This document shows, in pieces, positions 24,306 to 33,331 of a stretch of 64,000 nt of DNA (the first letter of the stretch is position 1; every line of letters begins with the position of its first letter). The DNA is from JAANXG01 sp034520625. Its GTDB lineage: Bacteria > Pseudomonadota > Gammaproteobacteria > Arenicellales > JAANXG01. The notes beneath the pieces are model-generated. The model had not been told where the DNA came from, ran no database searches, and saw only the letters and a list, made by a program, of their open reading frames with translations. A program made the translations under genes and the position numbers. Where the stretch lies: NCBI GenBank assembly GCA_034520625.1, contig JAXHNI010000003.1, forward strand, positions 186,001-250,000, written 5' to 3'.

Positions 24306-25558
24306 TTTCCCTGCAGATTGCACTCCTGATCGCCGGGATTGTCGTCTTCGTGATCATTGCCATCATCTCCTACGACAAAATCCGCCACACCCGGCTTCAC
24401 AGCCGCAAGGAGGCCGGGATCGACTATGTCGACGACGATGAGCCGGAGGAGACCGAGCCGTTGCTGACCCCGGGGACCGAGACGCGAATGGGCACGTCCC
24501 CTGCCGATCCCGATCCCGAGGACGACATGCCGCCGGAACGGCCGCGGTCCGCGGAAAGCGGCCAACAAAGGCTCAAGCCCGAGTTTCTGGACCAGGAACC
24601 CCCGGCCGGGCCCGAGGCCGGGGCGGAGAATTGGGAATCGGACCTGAAGGACGCGGAGGATCTCGCCAACACCCCCATCGACGGTGTGCCGGAGATGCAG
24701 GAATACGGCGGCGACGAGGGGATTCAACTGGAATACGTCGCCCGCATCCCCGGCAAGAACGTCATCAAGCGGGACTCGGCGCTCGGCATCTATCGCCAGA
24801 ACGAATTCGACCTGTCCAAGCCGCATCGCATATTCGGGCTCAGCCATCCGACGCGCATGTGGTGCGATCTCGAGAAGCAGCCGGATACGGCGCGCTTCAC
24901 CGACTTCGGGCTCACGCTGCAGCTCGCCGATCGCAACGGGCCCGCCGACGAAAGCGAGCTCAACCAGTTTTCCCAGATCGTCCTCAAGCTTTCCGAGGTG
25001 TTCGGCCGGCGGTTCCAGTTCTCCTGCGGTCTGGACGACGCCCTGAACCAGGCGCAGTTCCTGGACACCCTGATCAAGAAATACGATGCCCTGGCTATAT
25101 TGAACATCGTGGCGCGCAACGACCCGTTCAAGCTCGCCGATATCGACGCCGCCGCCCGGGAGCTGGGCATGTCGCCCAATCAGCGGAGCGTGTACGTTAA
25201 GTACGAGAACGACCGGCCGGTCTATCGCCTGGCCGACAGGGAGCAGACTGCCCAGGACGCCCAGGATGCCCAGGATGCCCAGGATGCCCAGGATGACGAT
25301 CCGAACCGGGTCACGCGCGGTGTGACGCTGTTCATGGATATTCCACGCACGCTGGACCCGGCGCGCGTTTTCAACGACATGGTCGATGATGCCAAGGAGT
25401 TGTGCAAACGCCTCGACGGCAAGCTCGTGGACGACAACCACCGCGGCATGACCCAGAAGGGGCTCAAGCGCATCGGTCAGGAGATCCGGACGATCGCCGG
25501 TGAGATGGAGGAGGACGGGATCCCCCCCGGCCGCGAGTGCGCCATGAAGCTGTTTTGA
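24302..25558 (+). CDS. zipA: Cell-division protein ZipA
   Basis: ZipA anchors FtsZ rings to the inner membrane. The 418-residue product has an N-terminal membrane helix with the N-terminus outside (ISLQIALLIAGIVVFVIIAII), a charged Pro/Glu-rich linker, and a C-terminal FtsZ-binding domain (YDALAILNIVARND, GVTLFMDIPRTLDPARVFNDMV, KLVDDNHRGMTQ). The region before it (about residues 140-260) looks like an additional, diverged copy of such a domain. A run of five 9-base repeats (25250-25294) inserts QDA units inside the domain. The gene sits in the classic smc-zipA-ligA order. Confidence 0.9.
   Translation: MISLQIALLIAGIVVFVIIAIISYDKIRHTRLHSRKEAGIDYVDDDEPEETEPLLTPGTETRMGTSPADPDPEDDMPPERPRSAESGQQRLKPEFLDQEPPAGPEAGAENWESDLKDAEDLANTPIDGVPEMQEYGGDEGIQLEYVARIPGKNVIKRDSALGIYRQNEFDLSKPHRIFGLSHPTRMWCDLEKQPDTARFTDFGLTLQLADRNGPADESELNQFSQIVLKLSEVFGRRFQFSCGLDDALNQAQFLDTLIKKYDALAILNIVARNDPFKLADIDAAARELGMSPNQRSVYVKYENDRPVYRLADREQTAQDAQDAQDAQDAQDDDPNRVTRGVTLFMDIPRTLDPARVFNDMVDDAKELCKRLDGKLVDDNHRGMTQKGLKRIGQEIRTIAGEMEEDGIPPGRECAMKLF
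25250..25294 (+). repeat. Five 9-bp tandem repeats in zipA
   Basis: The unit GCCCAGGAT occurs five times in a row, the first ending GAC. It encodes repeated Ala-Gln-Asp. Being a multiple of three bases, gain or loss of units would keep the frame and change the length of a loop in the FtsZ-binding domain. Confidence 0.9.
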
Positions 25559-25583
25559 GCCCGGCGGGCTCCCGGCGCCACCC

Positions 25584-27611
25584 ATGACGGCTCCCCGCAA
25601 GGTGCGCGACCGCGCGAAACAACTGGCCACGGAGATCGACCGGCACAACCACCGCTACTACGTCCTGGACGATCCCGAGATCTCCGACGCCGAGTACGAC
25701 CGGCTGCTGCGCGAGCTGCAGGAGATCGAGGACGAGTATCCCAGTCTGAAGACACCCGGCTCCCCGACCCAGCGGGTAGGCGCCGCGCCGCTAGACGCGT
25801 TCGATACTGTCGAGCACGGCGCCCCGATGCTCTCCCTGAACAACGCGTTCTCCGAAGAGGAAGTGACGGCGTTCGACCAGCGCATCCGTAAGATGCTGGA
25901 CGTGGACAGCGTCGAGTACGTCGCCGAGCCGAAGCTGGACGGCCTGGCGGTGAGCCTGACCTACGAGAACGGGCGGCTGGTACGCGGCGCGACCCGCGGC
26001 GACGGTCGTACCGGCGAGGATATCACCCCGAACATCCGGACCATCCGCTCCGTGCCGCTCACACTGCGCGGCCGCGGGCACCCGGGGCACATCGAGGTGC
26101 GTGGCGAAGTGTTCCTGGGTCACGAGGGCTTCCGCCGGCTCAACGAGGCGCAGAGGCAGGCCGGCGACAAGGTTTTCGTCAACCCGCGCAACGCCGCCGC
26201 GGGCAGCCTGCGCCAGCTGGACTCGAGCCTGACCGCGAGCCGGCCGCTGGAGATTTTCTTTTACGGCGTCGGCCGGGTGGAAGGGGGGGGCATTCCCGGC
26301 ACCCAGTACGAGATGCTGGCGCGGTTGAAAAAATGGGGATTGCGCGTATCGCCGCTGCTGAAGAAGGTCGGTGACGTAAAGGGCTGCCTGAAGTACTACG
26401 AGTCCATGCAGGACGAGCGCCTGGATCTGCCCTACGACATAGACGGCGTCGTGTACAAGGTCAACGACAAGGCGTACCAGGAACGGCTCGGTACCGTATC
26501 CCGGGCGCCGCGCTGGGCGCTCGCCCACAAATTTCCCGCCCAGGAGGAAGCCACGGAAGTGCTGGATATCCAGGTCCAGGTGGGGCGAACCGGCGCGGTG
26601 ACCCCGGTGGCCCGGCTGAAGCCGGTCTTTGTCGGCGGGGCCACGGTATCCAATGCCACCCTGCACAACCGGGCCGAGATCGAGCGCCTGGACGTGCGCA
26701 AGGGCGACACGGTCGTGGTGCGCCGGGCCGGAGACGTCATTCCCGAAGTCGTTTCGGTGCAGAAGGACAAACGCCCGAAAGGCACGCGGCCTTATCGCTT
26801 CCCGGAACGCTGTCCGGTATGCGACTCCGAAATCGTCTACGAGGGCGGCGAGGGCATCGTCGCCCGCTGCAGCGGCGGCCTGTTCTGCAACGCCCAGCGC
26901 AAGGAGAGCATCAAGCACTTCGCGTCGCGGCGCGCCATGGATGTCGACGGACTCGGCGACAAGCTCGTCGAGCAGCTCGTGGATCGGGAGATGGTCAAGG
27001 ACGCCGCGGATCTCTACGCCCTGTCGGAAGCCGACGTCGCGGGGCTCGAGCGCATGGCGGACAAGTCCGCCCGGAACCTGGTGGAGGCCTTGGAAAAGAG
27101 CCGGGATACCTCGCTGGGCCGGTTCCTGTTCGCCCTCGGTATTCCACAGGTGGGTGAGACCACCGCCCGACAGCTCGCGGACCATTTCGGCGCCCTGGAG
27201 CGACTGATGCAGGCGGAACCCGAGCGGCTGCAGGAAGTCCCGGATATCGGCCCCATCGTGGCGGAAAGTATCCATACGTTCTTCGCTCAGGATCATAACC
27301 GGGAGGTCATTCGGAAGCTCCGGGACGCCGGCGTGCACTGGCCCGAGCACGAGCCCGCCGCCACCCCCGACGGCGAGCAGCCTCTGGCGGGCCGCAGCTT
27401 CGTGCTCACCGGCACCCTGGACTCAATGACCCGGGACGAGGCGAAGCAGGCCTTGCAGGCGCTCGGCGCCAAGGTGACGGGCAGCGTCTCGAAAAAGACC
27501 GACTACGTGGTGGTGGGAGCCGAGCCCGGATCGAAGGCGGACCGGGCGGAGGAGCTCGGGGTGGAGTGCCTGGACGAGGAAGCTTTCAGGAACCTGCTGC
27601 AGGAAACCTGA
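25584..27611 (+). CDS. ligA: NAD-dependent DNA ligase
   Basis: LigA seals nicks in DNA with NAD. The 675-residue length is standard. It has the Ia domain with HNHRYYVLDDPEISDAEYD, the adenylated Lys in EPKLDGLAVSL, GDGRTGEDITPNIRTI, the OB fold, a zinc finger with Cys at CPVC and later CSGGLFCNAQRK, helix-hairpin-helix repeats and a C-terminal BRCT domain (GRSFVLTGTLDSMTRDEA). It is 25 bases after zipA and completes the smc-zipA-ligA group. Confidence 0.97.
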   Translation: MTAPRKVRDRAKQLATEIDRHNHRYYVLDDPEISDAEYDRLLRELQEIEDEYPSLKTPGSPTQRVGAAPLDAFDTVEHGAPMLSLNNAFSEEEVTAFDQRIRKMLDVDSVEYVAEPKLDGLAVSLTYENGRLVRGATRGDGRTGEDITPNIRTIRSVPLTLRGRGHPGHIEVRGEVFLGHEGFRRLNEAQRQAGDKVFVNPRNAAAGSLRQLDSSLTASRPLEIFFYGVGRVEGGGIPGTQYEMLARLKKWGLRVSPLLKKVGDVKGCLKYYESMQDERLDLPYDIDGVVYKVNDKAYQERLGTVSRAPRWALAHKFPAQEEATEVLDIQVQVGRTGAVTPVARLKPVFVGGATVSNATLHNRAEIERLDVRKGDTVVVRRAGDVIPEVVSVQKDKRPKGTRPYRFPERCPVCDSEIVYEGGEGIVARCSGGLFCNAQRKESIKHFASRRAMDVDGLGDKLVEQLVDREMVKDAADLYALSEADVAGLERMADKSARNLVEALEKSRDTSLGRFLFALGIPQVGETTARQLADHFGALERLMQAEPERLQEVPDIGPIVAESIHTFFAQDHNREVIRKLRDAGVHWPEHEPAATPDGEQPLAGRSFVLTGTLDSMTRDEAKQALQALGAKVTGSVSKKTDYVVVGAEPGSKADRAEELGVECLDEEAFRNLLQET

Positions 27612-27705
27612 CCATGCGCGTGGGCTACGGCGAATAGGCGACAGGGCGAGTTGATTGTTTGTCTCCTCGCCCTGATCCTACAGTTTTCGTACACGTCTAT
27701 TATTT

Positions 27706-27838
27706 GTCCCCTCACCCCAACCCTCTCCCCCGGAGGGGGAGAGGGAGCAGGGCCGGGGCGGTTTACAGATCACGGCATTGGAACGAAGGGTCCCCTCGCC
27801 CCCGCAGGGGGGAGAGGGACAGGGTGAGGGGAAGAAAC
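27706..27838. repeat. CTCACCCC/GAGGGG repeat (family B), copy 1
   Basis: The region begins TGTCCCCTCACCCCAACCC and ends GACAGGGTGAGGGGA, with internal GGGGGAGAGGG blocks. A longer relative lies at 48032-48221 with the same ends (TCCCTCACCCCAACCC and GACAGGGTGAGGGGA). It lies between convergent ligA and rimO. Repeats of this look are common in proteobacterial intergenic DNA. Confidence 0.7.
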
Positions 27839-27860
27839 ACATCGGGCGCAGCCCGACCTT

Positions 27861-29186
27861 CTACGAGCCCGTCGACACCCTCGCCCACAGGTCATGCTCG
27901 TCGGCATCTTCGATCACGGCGCGCACCATGTCGCCCGGGTGCAGGTCGCCGGGTTCCTCGATGTGGATCACGCCATCGATCTCCGGTGCTTCGAGCTCGC
28001 TGCGGCCCACAGCGCCGTTCCCGTCCACGGCATCGATCAGGATCTCCTGCCGGCTGCCGATTCGCGCCCGGAGCTTTTCGGCGCTGATTTCGGACTGCAG
28101 CGCCATGAAACGCTCGAACCGTGCTTCCTTGATCTCGTCCGGCACAGGATCCGGCAGGTCGTTGGCCCGGGCGCCTGCCACCGGGGAATACTTGAAACAG
28201 CCCACCCGGTCGAGGCGCGCCGAGTCGAGAAAGGCCAGGAGCTCTTCGAAGTCGGCCTCCGTCTCGCCGGGAAAGCCGACGATGAAGGTGCTGCGGATCG
28301 CGATGTCCGGACAGACGTCGCGCCACTTCTTGATACGTTCCAGGGTGTTCGCCGCGGCGGCGGGCCGCTTCATCAGCTTCAGGATCCGGGGGCTGCCGTG
28401 CTGGAACGGGATGTCAAGATAGGGCAGCAGCCGGCCCTCGGCCATCAGGGGAATCAGGTCGTCGACGTTCGGGTACGGGTAGACGTAGTGCAGGCGCACC
28501 CAGACGCCCAGAGTGGAAAGCTGTTCGCAGAGCTCCAGCAGCCGCGACCGGACCGGCGTGCCGTTCCAGAAATGGGTGCGGTACTTGATATCGGCGCCGT
28601 AGGCGCTGGTGTCCTGGGAGATCACCAGCAGCTCCTTCACGCCGGCGGCCGCCAGGCGCTCGGCTTCACTGAGCACGTCCCCGGCGGACCGGCTCGCCAG
28701 CTTGCCGCGCATGGCGGGGATGATGCAAAAGGTACAGCCGTGGTTGCAGCCTTCGGAGATCTTCAGGTAGGCGTAATGCCGCGGCGTAAGCTTGATGCCC
28801 TGGGGTGGCACCAGTGAAGTGTAGGGATCGTGCTCGGGTGCGGGTACGTGCCGGTGGACCTCGTCCACCACTGCCTCGTAGGCTTGCGGGCCGGTCACCG
28901 CCAGTACTGCAGGGTGCACGGCCTGGATCTCGCCGGTCTTTGCACCAAGACAGCCGGTCACGATCACGCGGCCGTTTTCGGCGAGGGCTTCGCCGATGGC
29001 GTCCAGCGATTCGGCCTTGGCTTCGTCGATGAAGCCGCAGGTATTGACGATGACCAGCTCGGCATCGTCGTAGGTCGGGACGATCTCATAGCCGTCGGTG
29101 CGGAGCTGGGTGAGGATGCGCTCGCTGTCCACCAGTGCCTTGGGGCAGCCGAGGCTCACCATGCCGATTTTCGGGGCGGTATTCAT
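27861..29186 (-). CDS. rimO: Ribosomal protein S12 methylthiotransferase RimO
   Basis: RimO adds a methylthio group to an Asp of ribosomal protein S12 using two Fe-S clusters and radical SAM chemistry. The 441-residue product matches E. coli RimO in length. It has the N-terminal UPF0004 domain with Cys in SLGCPKALVDSE, NTCGFIDEAK and VTGCLGAK, the radical SAM cluster in SEGCNHGCTFCIIPAMRG, and a C-terminal TRAM domain. GCPKALVDSE distinguishes it from MiaB. Start taken at the ATG at 29186 (MNTAPKIGMVSLGCP). Confidence 0.95.
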   Translation of the reverse strand: MNTAPKIGMVSLGCPKALVDSERILTQLRTDGYEIVPTYDDAELVIVNTCGFIDEAKAESLDAIGEALAENGRVIVTGCLGAKTGEIQAVHPAVLAVTGPQAYEAVVDEVHRHVPAPEHDPYTSLVPPQGIKLTPRHYAYLKISEGCNHGCTFCIIPAMRGKLASRSAGDVLSEAERLAAAGVKELLVISQDTSAYGADIKYRTHFWNGTPVRSRLLELCEQLSTLGVWVRLHYVYPYPNVDDLIPLMAEGRLLPYLDIPFQHGSPRILKLMKRPAAAANTLERIKKWRDVCPDIAIRSTFIVGFPGETEADFEELLAFLDSARLDRVGCFKYSPVAGARANDLPDPVPDEIKEARFERFMALQSEISAEKLRARIGSRQEILIDAVDGNGAVGRSELEAPEIDGVIHIEEPGDLHPGDMVRAVIEDADEHDLWARVSTGS

Positions 29187-29285
29187 GGCTGTGCTTCTTA
29201 CCCCAGCGGCCGATGGCATTGCAAGGCGATTGTGTGCACTAACTCGAACCGCGGCCCGGTTTGGGAGCAGCCGGTGTTGAGGATC

Positions 29286-29399
29286 AGGCCGGTGCCGGGG
29301 GCCGTCCCCCAGGGCCGCTGTAAATACATCCCTGTACGCTCTCGCTCAAACATCCTAAGTTTTCGAGAGCCCTGGGGGGACGGCCCCCGGCACCGGCCT
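29286..29399. repeat. Palindromic interspersed repeat, family A, copy 3
   Basis: Arms at 29286-29314 and 29370-29399 are inverted copies (starting AGGCCGGTGCCGGGGGCCG), the right one with one extra G. The 55-bp core contains CCGCTGTAAATACATCCCTG. Left flank CGCGGCCCGGTTTGGGAGC and right flank AGCTGAATGGTGCAATA define the outer parts of the element. It fills most of the 384-bp gap between divergent-facing ends of rimO and the malonyl-CoA synthetase gene. Confidence 0.88.
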
Positions 29400-29570
29400 C
29401 CCGGAATATGCAGGTGTTCAATAGCTGAATGGTGCAATAAATATGACGGTGTACACCAGCCCGCGTATTGCTCCAAGTCGGCCGTGGCTTTTCGATATAC
29501 ACCGCGGATTCAGGGGATTGGCTTGGATTTCAGAGGATGGCTGGAAACACGCTTTGTCACGGTCGTCGGC

Positions 29571-31082
29571 CTACTCCTCCCCTGACTGGTCCAGCTGCGC
29601 GCGCAGAACGTTCTTCTGTATCTTGCCCATGGCGTTGCGCGGCAGCTCGTCGACGAAATGTACGGTCTTCGGTGCCTTGTACGCCGCCATCTTCCGCTTG
29701 ACGTGATCGATGACTCCGGATTCGGTTACGGTGCAGTCCGGCTCCCGCACCACCACCGCGGACACTGCCTCGCCGAAGTCGGGGTGGGGCAGGCCGACGA
29801 CGGCGGACTCGACGACCCCCGGTATGGCGTCGATGCAGAGCTCGACTTCCTTGGGGTAGACGTTGTAGCCGCCGGAGATGACCAGGTCCTTGTGCCGGCC
29901 CTCGATGCGAACGTAGCCCCGCTCGTCCGTGGAGGCCAGGTCTCCGGTAATGAACCAGCCGTCGTCGGTGAATTCCTCGGCGGTGCGTTCGGGTTGCCGC
30001 CAGTATCCGCGGAACACGTTGGGTCCCTTGACCTGCAGCACCCCGATCTCGCCGGTGGCGGCGCCGGTGCCGTCCTGCTTGATGATGCGCAGCTCGATGC
30101 CGGGCAGGGGCGGTCCCACGGTGCCGGGCACCCGCGGGCCGTGCAGGGGGTTAGAGGTGTTCATGCCGGTCTCGGTCATGCCGTAGCGCTCGAGGATGAC
30201 GTGTCCCGTACGGCGCTCGAAGGCCTCGAAGGTCTGCGGCGTCAGCGGCGCCGAGCCGGAAATAAACAAGCGAAGGCCCGTACAGCAGTTGCGGTCGAAG
30301 TTCTCGTTGCCAAGCAGCCGGGTGTAGTGGGTCGGTACACCCATCATCACGGTGGCCCGGGGGAGATGCCGGATGATGTTGTCGGTGCCGGCGTTGCGGA
30401 GGAATCGCATTGACCCGCCGCTCAGCAGGGCGCAGTGACACGCCACGAACAGTCCGTGAACGTGGAACAGGGGCAGTACGTGCAGCAGGGTGTCGCATTC
30501 GGTGAATTCCCAGGCCCGGACCAGGGTCCGGGCATTGCTGGCCAGGTTGCCGTGGGTGATCATGGCGCCCTTGGGCCGGCCCGTGGTGCCCGAGGTGTAG
30601 ACGATCGCCGCCGAGTCGTCCGGGTCCACCCGGCGGCAGCCCGTGAACGGCTCGGCGTCGTCGGCGGCCTCGACGAAACTGCCCCCGCCTTCGCCGTCCA
30701 GGGAGTGAAGGTGCATGCCCGGAGCGAGCAGCGGTCGCAGGACGGAGTCCCGGTCGGGCCGGCTCACCACCAGGGCGGGCTCGGCGTCGCCAATGAAATA
30801 GGCCAGCTCGTTTCGCTGGTAGGCGGTGTTGAGGGGCAGGAATACCAGGCCGTAGCGCAGACAGGCCAGGTACAGGAACAACGACTCCGGGGACTTGTCC
30901 ACCTGTACCGCGACCCGGTCGCCCGGCGACAGGTCCAGCCCGGCGAATACCCCGGCGAAGCGGGCGGTGATCCGGTCCAGATCTTCCCGGGTGTAGCCGG
31001 CACCGTCGTCGGTGCTCAGCAGCAGGCGGGCGGGATTGTCGCTCAGCGGGCGGCTAAGCAGGCTGAACAGGTTATCGCTCAC
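29571..31082 (-). CDS. matB: Malonyl-CoA synthetase-like AMP-forming ligase
   Basis: The 503-residue enzyme belongs to the acyl-AMP-forming ligases. It has the phosphate loop AAIVYTSGTTGRPKGAMITH, the core motif RYGMTETGMNTSNPL, GWFITGDLASTDERGYVRIEGRHKD and the catalytic Lys in LPRNAMGKIQKNVL. The combination RYGMTETGMNTSNPLHG with PRVPGTVG is characteristic of MatB, which makes malonyl-CoA from malonate, ATP and CoA. No malonyl-CoA decarboxylase gene is next to it, so it may serve to salvage malonate. A related methylmalonyl-CoA ligase activity is possible. Confidence 0.85.
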   Translation of the reverse strand: MSDNLFSLLSRPLSDNPARLLLSTDDGAGYTREDLDRITARFAGVFAGLDLSPGDRVAVQVDKSPESLFLYLACLRYGLVFLPLNTAYQRNELAYFIGDAEPALVVSRPDRDSVLRPLLAPGMHLHSLDGEGGGSFVEAADDAEPFTGCRRVDPDDSAAIVYTSGTTGRPKGAMITHGNLASNARTLVRAWEFTECDTLLHVLPLFHVHGLFVACHCALLSGGSMRFLRNAGTDNIIRHLPRATVMMGVPTHYTRLLGNENFDRNCCTGLRLFISGSAPLTPQTFEAFERRTGHVILERYGMTETGMNTSNPLHGPRVPGTVGPPLPGIELRIIKQDGTGAATGEIGVLQVKGPNVFRGYWRQPERTAEEFTDDGWFITGDLASTDERGYVRIEGRHKDLVISGGYNVYPKEVELCIDAIPGVVESAVVGLPHPDFGEAVSAVVVREPDCTVTESGVIDHVKRKMAAYKAPKTVHFVDELPRNAMGKIQKNVLRAQLDQSGEE

Positions 31083-31139
31083 GTACCCATCCGTTCATGC
31101 ATTCGCACTGCGACCTGGTGTACGCTTGCGTCGCGGAAG

Positions 31140-31481
31140 TTACTCTCCCCGGTTGCCGGGCGGGAAATGCAGGGGAAAGGGGGTGACCTTGCCACCCTTG
31201 TCGGTGCCGGAGGATAGGACCTTGGCGGTGCCCTCTTTTTCCACTTCATCGATGCGGATGACGCTGTGCAGGGGCAGATAGGTACGCTTGACCCCGGCGA
31301 ACTGGCTCTTGAGCTGCTCCTCGCTCGGGTCCACCACCAGCTGCGAACGTTCGCCGAAAATCAGGTCGCCGACTTCGACGAAAGCGTACAGGCTGGTCTG
31401 GCTGACCTCCCGTGCGTAGAGTTCGATGACGTTTCCCTGGTTGTGGAAAACGATTCGGTAGATACTTTTCTTGTCGCTCAT
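31140..31481 (-). CDS. DUF1820 family protein
   Basis: This 113-residue cytoplasmic protein contains the pattern of the DUF1820 family: YRIVFHNQGNVIELYAREV, LYAFVEVGDLIFGE, SQLVVDPSEEQLKSQFAGV and YLPLHSVIRIDEVEKEG. No function is established. The predicted product is a small beta-rich fold without signal peptide or membrane segment. I use the ATG at 31481 because the conserved part begins right after it. It is just downstream of matB on the same strand. Confidence 0.85.
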   Translation of the reverse strand: MSDKKSIYRIVFHNQGNVIELYAREVSQTSLYAFVEVGDLIFGERSQLVVDPSEEQLKSQFAGVKRTYLPLHSVIRIDEVEKEGTAKVLSSGTDKGGKVTPFPLHFPPGNRGE

Positions 31482-31693
31482 CCGGTACCAGTCGATGAAA
31501 TCAGGAAATACACAATGCATGTCGGCTGGAAAGGCCGTGACGTCCCCCGCGCCGGTGATTCTATCAGCAATCGATTGTCCCGTGACCCGGACCGGGAAGC
31601 GGACTCTCGGCGCCCCACCGTGTCCGGCCCTTATTGGGGTCCGCCGGTGAGCTTTTCAATCCATGTCGCATGGCTGCCCGGCGGCGCGGAACG

Positions 31694-33331
31694 ATGACGG
31701 AAGCGGCCGAAACGGAGTTCCTGCGCGAATTTCTGGCGCGGCTGGCGGGGACGGACCCGGATCCGGATGCCGTGTTCGCATTGCGGATCGCCGAAACCGG
31801 GCTGTTCGCCCTGACCCGGGATCTGTCGCCGGTGCCCGGCGTGGCGGTGGTGGGCCCCACCCAGACCGGCAAGAGCACGGTGGTGAATCTGCTGGCCGGA
31901 GGCGAGTACGTCGAGACCAGCCCGCTGGCCGCGCATACCCGGCATGCGGCGGTGCTGGCGGTGAACACGGGACTGGATACCGACCACATGCCGGACTTCC
32001 ATGCAGCGGGCCTGGCTGTCGACCCCCTGCAGGTGGTCCAGGACGGGCCGGCCCGCCTGATCTGGGATACCCCCGACTTCGACTCCAACGCGGCCGCCGT
32101 TTACCGGCAGGAGACCGCCCGGGTCTGCGCCCTGGCCGATGTCGTGGTGGTGGTGGTGAGCCGCGAGAAATACGCCGATCAATCGGTATGGGGCGTCCTG
32201 GAAACCATCGCTGCCCTGGATGTGCCGACGATCCTGTGCCTGAATAAGTGTGACAACGATGCCGAGACCCGCATCCTGGTGGAAGCCATTCGGCGCCGGT
32301 TCAACGAGCATCCCGAGGTCGTCGGAAACATCGCCCTGTATACACTGCCGATGCTGCCGGCCCGGGACGGCGGTACGGCGTTGTCGCGGGTGGAGGATTT
32401 TCGCTGTGCCGTGTTCGACTCGCTGCAGCGGCGTTCCGGGAAAGCGCGGCGGGCCGGTCTGGCCAGGCTGATCAGGGCGAACTGGACGGCCTGGGTGGCG
32501 CCCGTGGAGCAGGAATTGGCGTGCCAGCGCGAGTGGAAAGCGTTGATCGCGGATCAGACTGACTCATTTCTGGCGCGGTATCGCTCCGAATACATCGATC
32601 ACTCCAAGCATCACGACGTCGCCCAGAAAGCCATCCTGGGCTTGCTGGAACTCCTGGAAATTCCCGGGCTGGCGGGACCGCTCGGCCGCACCCGGCGGGT
32701 GCTCACCTGGCCGTTCCGCCGGCTGGCGAGCGCCCTTGGGGCCGGCGGCGAGGCCGAGCGTGACAAGGAGCTCGACGTCCTGGATGCAGCGATCGACCAC
32801 TACCTCCTGTCCCTGCGCGGCGAGGTTTCGGTTCGCCGCCATCCCTGGTGGCGGGCGCTCGAAGGCGAGCTGGCCGGGCGGGAGCCGGAACTGAAGCAGG
32901 CGTTCCGTCACGCCGTCGATGAGTACAGAAAGGCGTTCCAACCGCGCATCGACGACCTGTCCAATCAACTGTACGCCCGGCTCCAGCGCAATCCCACCAC
33001 CCTGAATGCGCTCCGGGCGACCCGCGTCGGCGCGGACGCGGGGGGCATCGCCATCGCCTTCAACACGGGCACGCTGGGCCTCTACGACGCATTGTTTGCG
33101 CCGGCGGTGGTTTCCCTGACGTCCTATCTGGCGGAAAGCGTCGTGGGCCAGTACCTGCGAAGCGTGATTGCCGGGTTGAAGCGCGAGCAGCACGAGCAGG
33201 TGAGCGCGATCATCCACGAGGATGTGGCCCGGCCGCTTGAGTCCCTTCAGCCCCGGGGGCCGGGTCTGTTCGGCATTTCCCGGGCTGGTCTGGAACGGGC
33301 CCGGCGGGGCTTGGAGGCCCTGGAGCGATGA
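31694..33331 (+). CDS. Large GTPase, dynamin-like, first of a coupled pair
   Basis: The protein of about 545 residues has a GTPase domain with G1 GPTQTGKSTVVN (near residue 54), G3 WDTPDFDSN (near 125) and G4 LNKCDND (near 183). The remaining 330 residues are helical and rich in Arg, Glu and Leu, with no clear membrane helix; a short hydrophobic stretch with glycine (ADAGGIAIAFNTGTLGLYDALFA) lies near the C-terminus. This GTPase head followed by a long helical stalk recalls bacterial dynamin-like proteins, but I do not recognise the family. Its stop overlaps the second GTPase start by ATGA. Starts at 31634 or 31670 are also possible. Confidence 0.7.
   Translation: MTEAAETEFLREFLARLAGTDPDPDAVFALRIAETGLFALTRDLSPVPGVAVVGPTQTGKSTVVNLLAGGEYVETSPLAAHTRHAAVLAVNTGLDTDHMPDFHAAGLAVDPLQVVQDGPARLIWDTPDFDSNAAAVYRQETARVCALADVVVVVVSREKYADQSVWGVLETIAALDVPTILCLNKCDNDAETRILVEAIRRRFNEHPEVVGNIALYTLPMLPARDGGTALSRVEDFRCAVFDSLQRRSGKARRAGLARLIRANWTAWVAPVEQELACQREWKALIADQTDSFLARYRSEYIDHSKHHDVAQKAILGLLELLEIPGLAGPLGRTRRVLTWPFRRLASALGAGGEAERDKELDVLDAAIDHYLLSLRGEVSVRRHPWWRALEGELAGREPELKQAFRHAVDEYRKAFQPRIDDLSNQLYARLQRNPTTLNALRATRVGADAGGIAIAFNTGTLGLYDALFAPAVVSLTSYLAESVVGQYLRSVIAGLKREQHEQVSAIIHEDVARPLESLQPRGPGLFGISRAGLERARRGLEALER

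Noticed and set aside
22341..24323. A 660-codon open frame antisense to smc
   Set aside because: SMC is intact on the other strand; the antisense product is a Leu/Gly/Arg-rich string typical of mirror frames.
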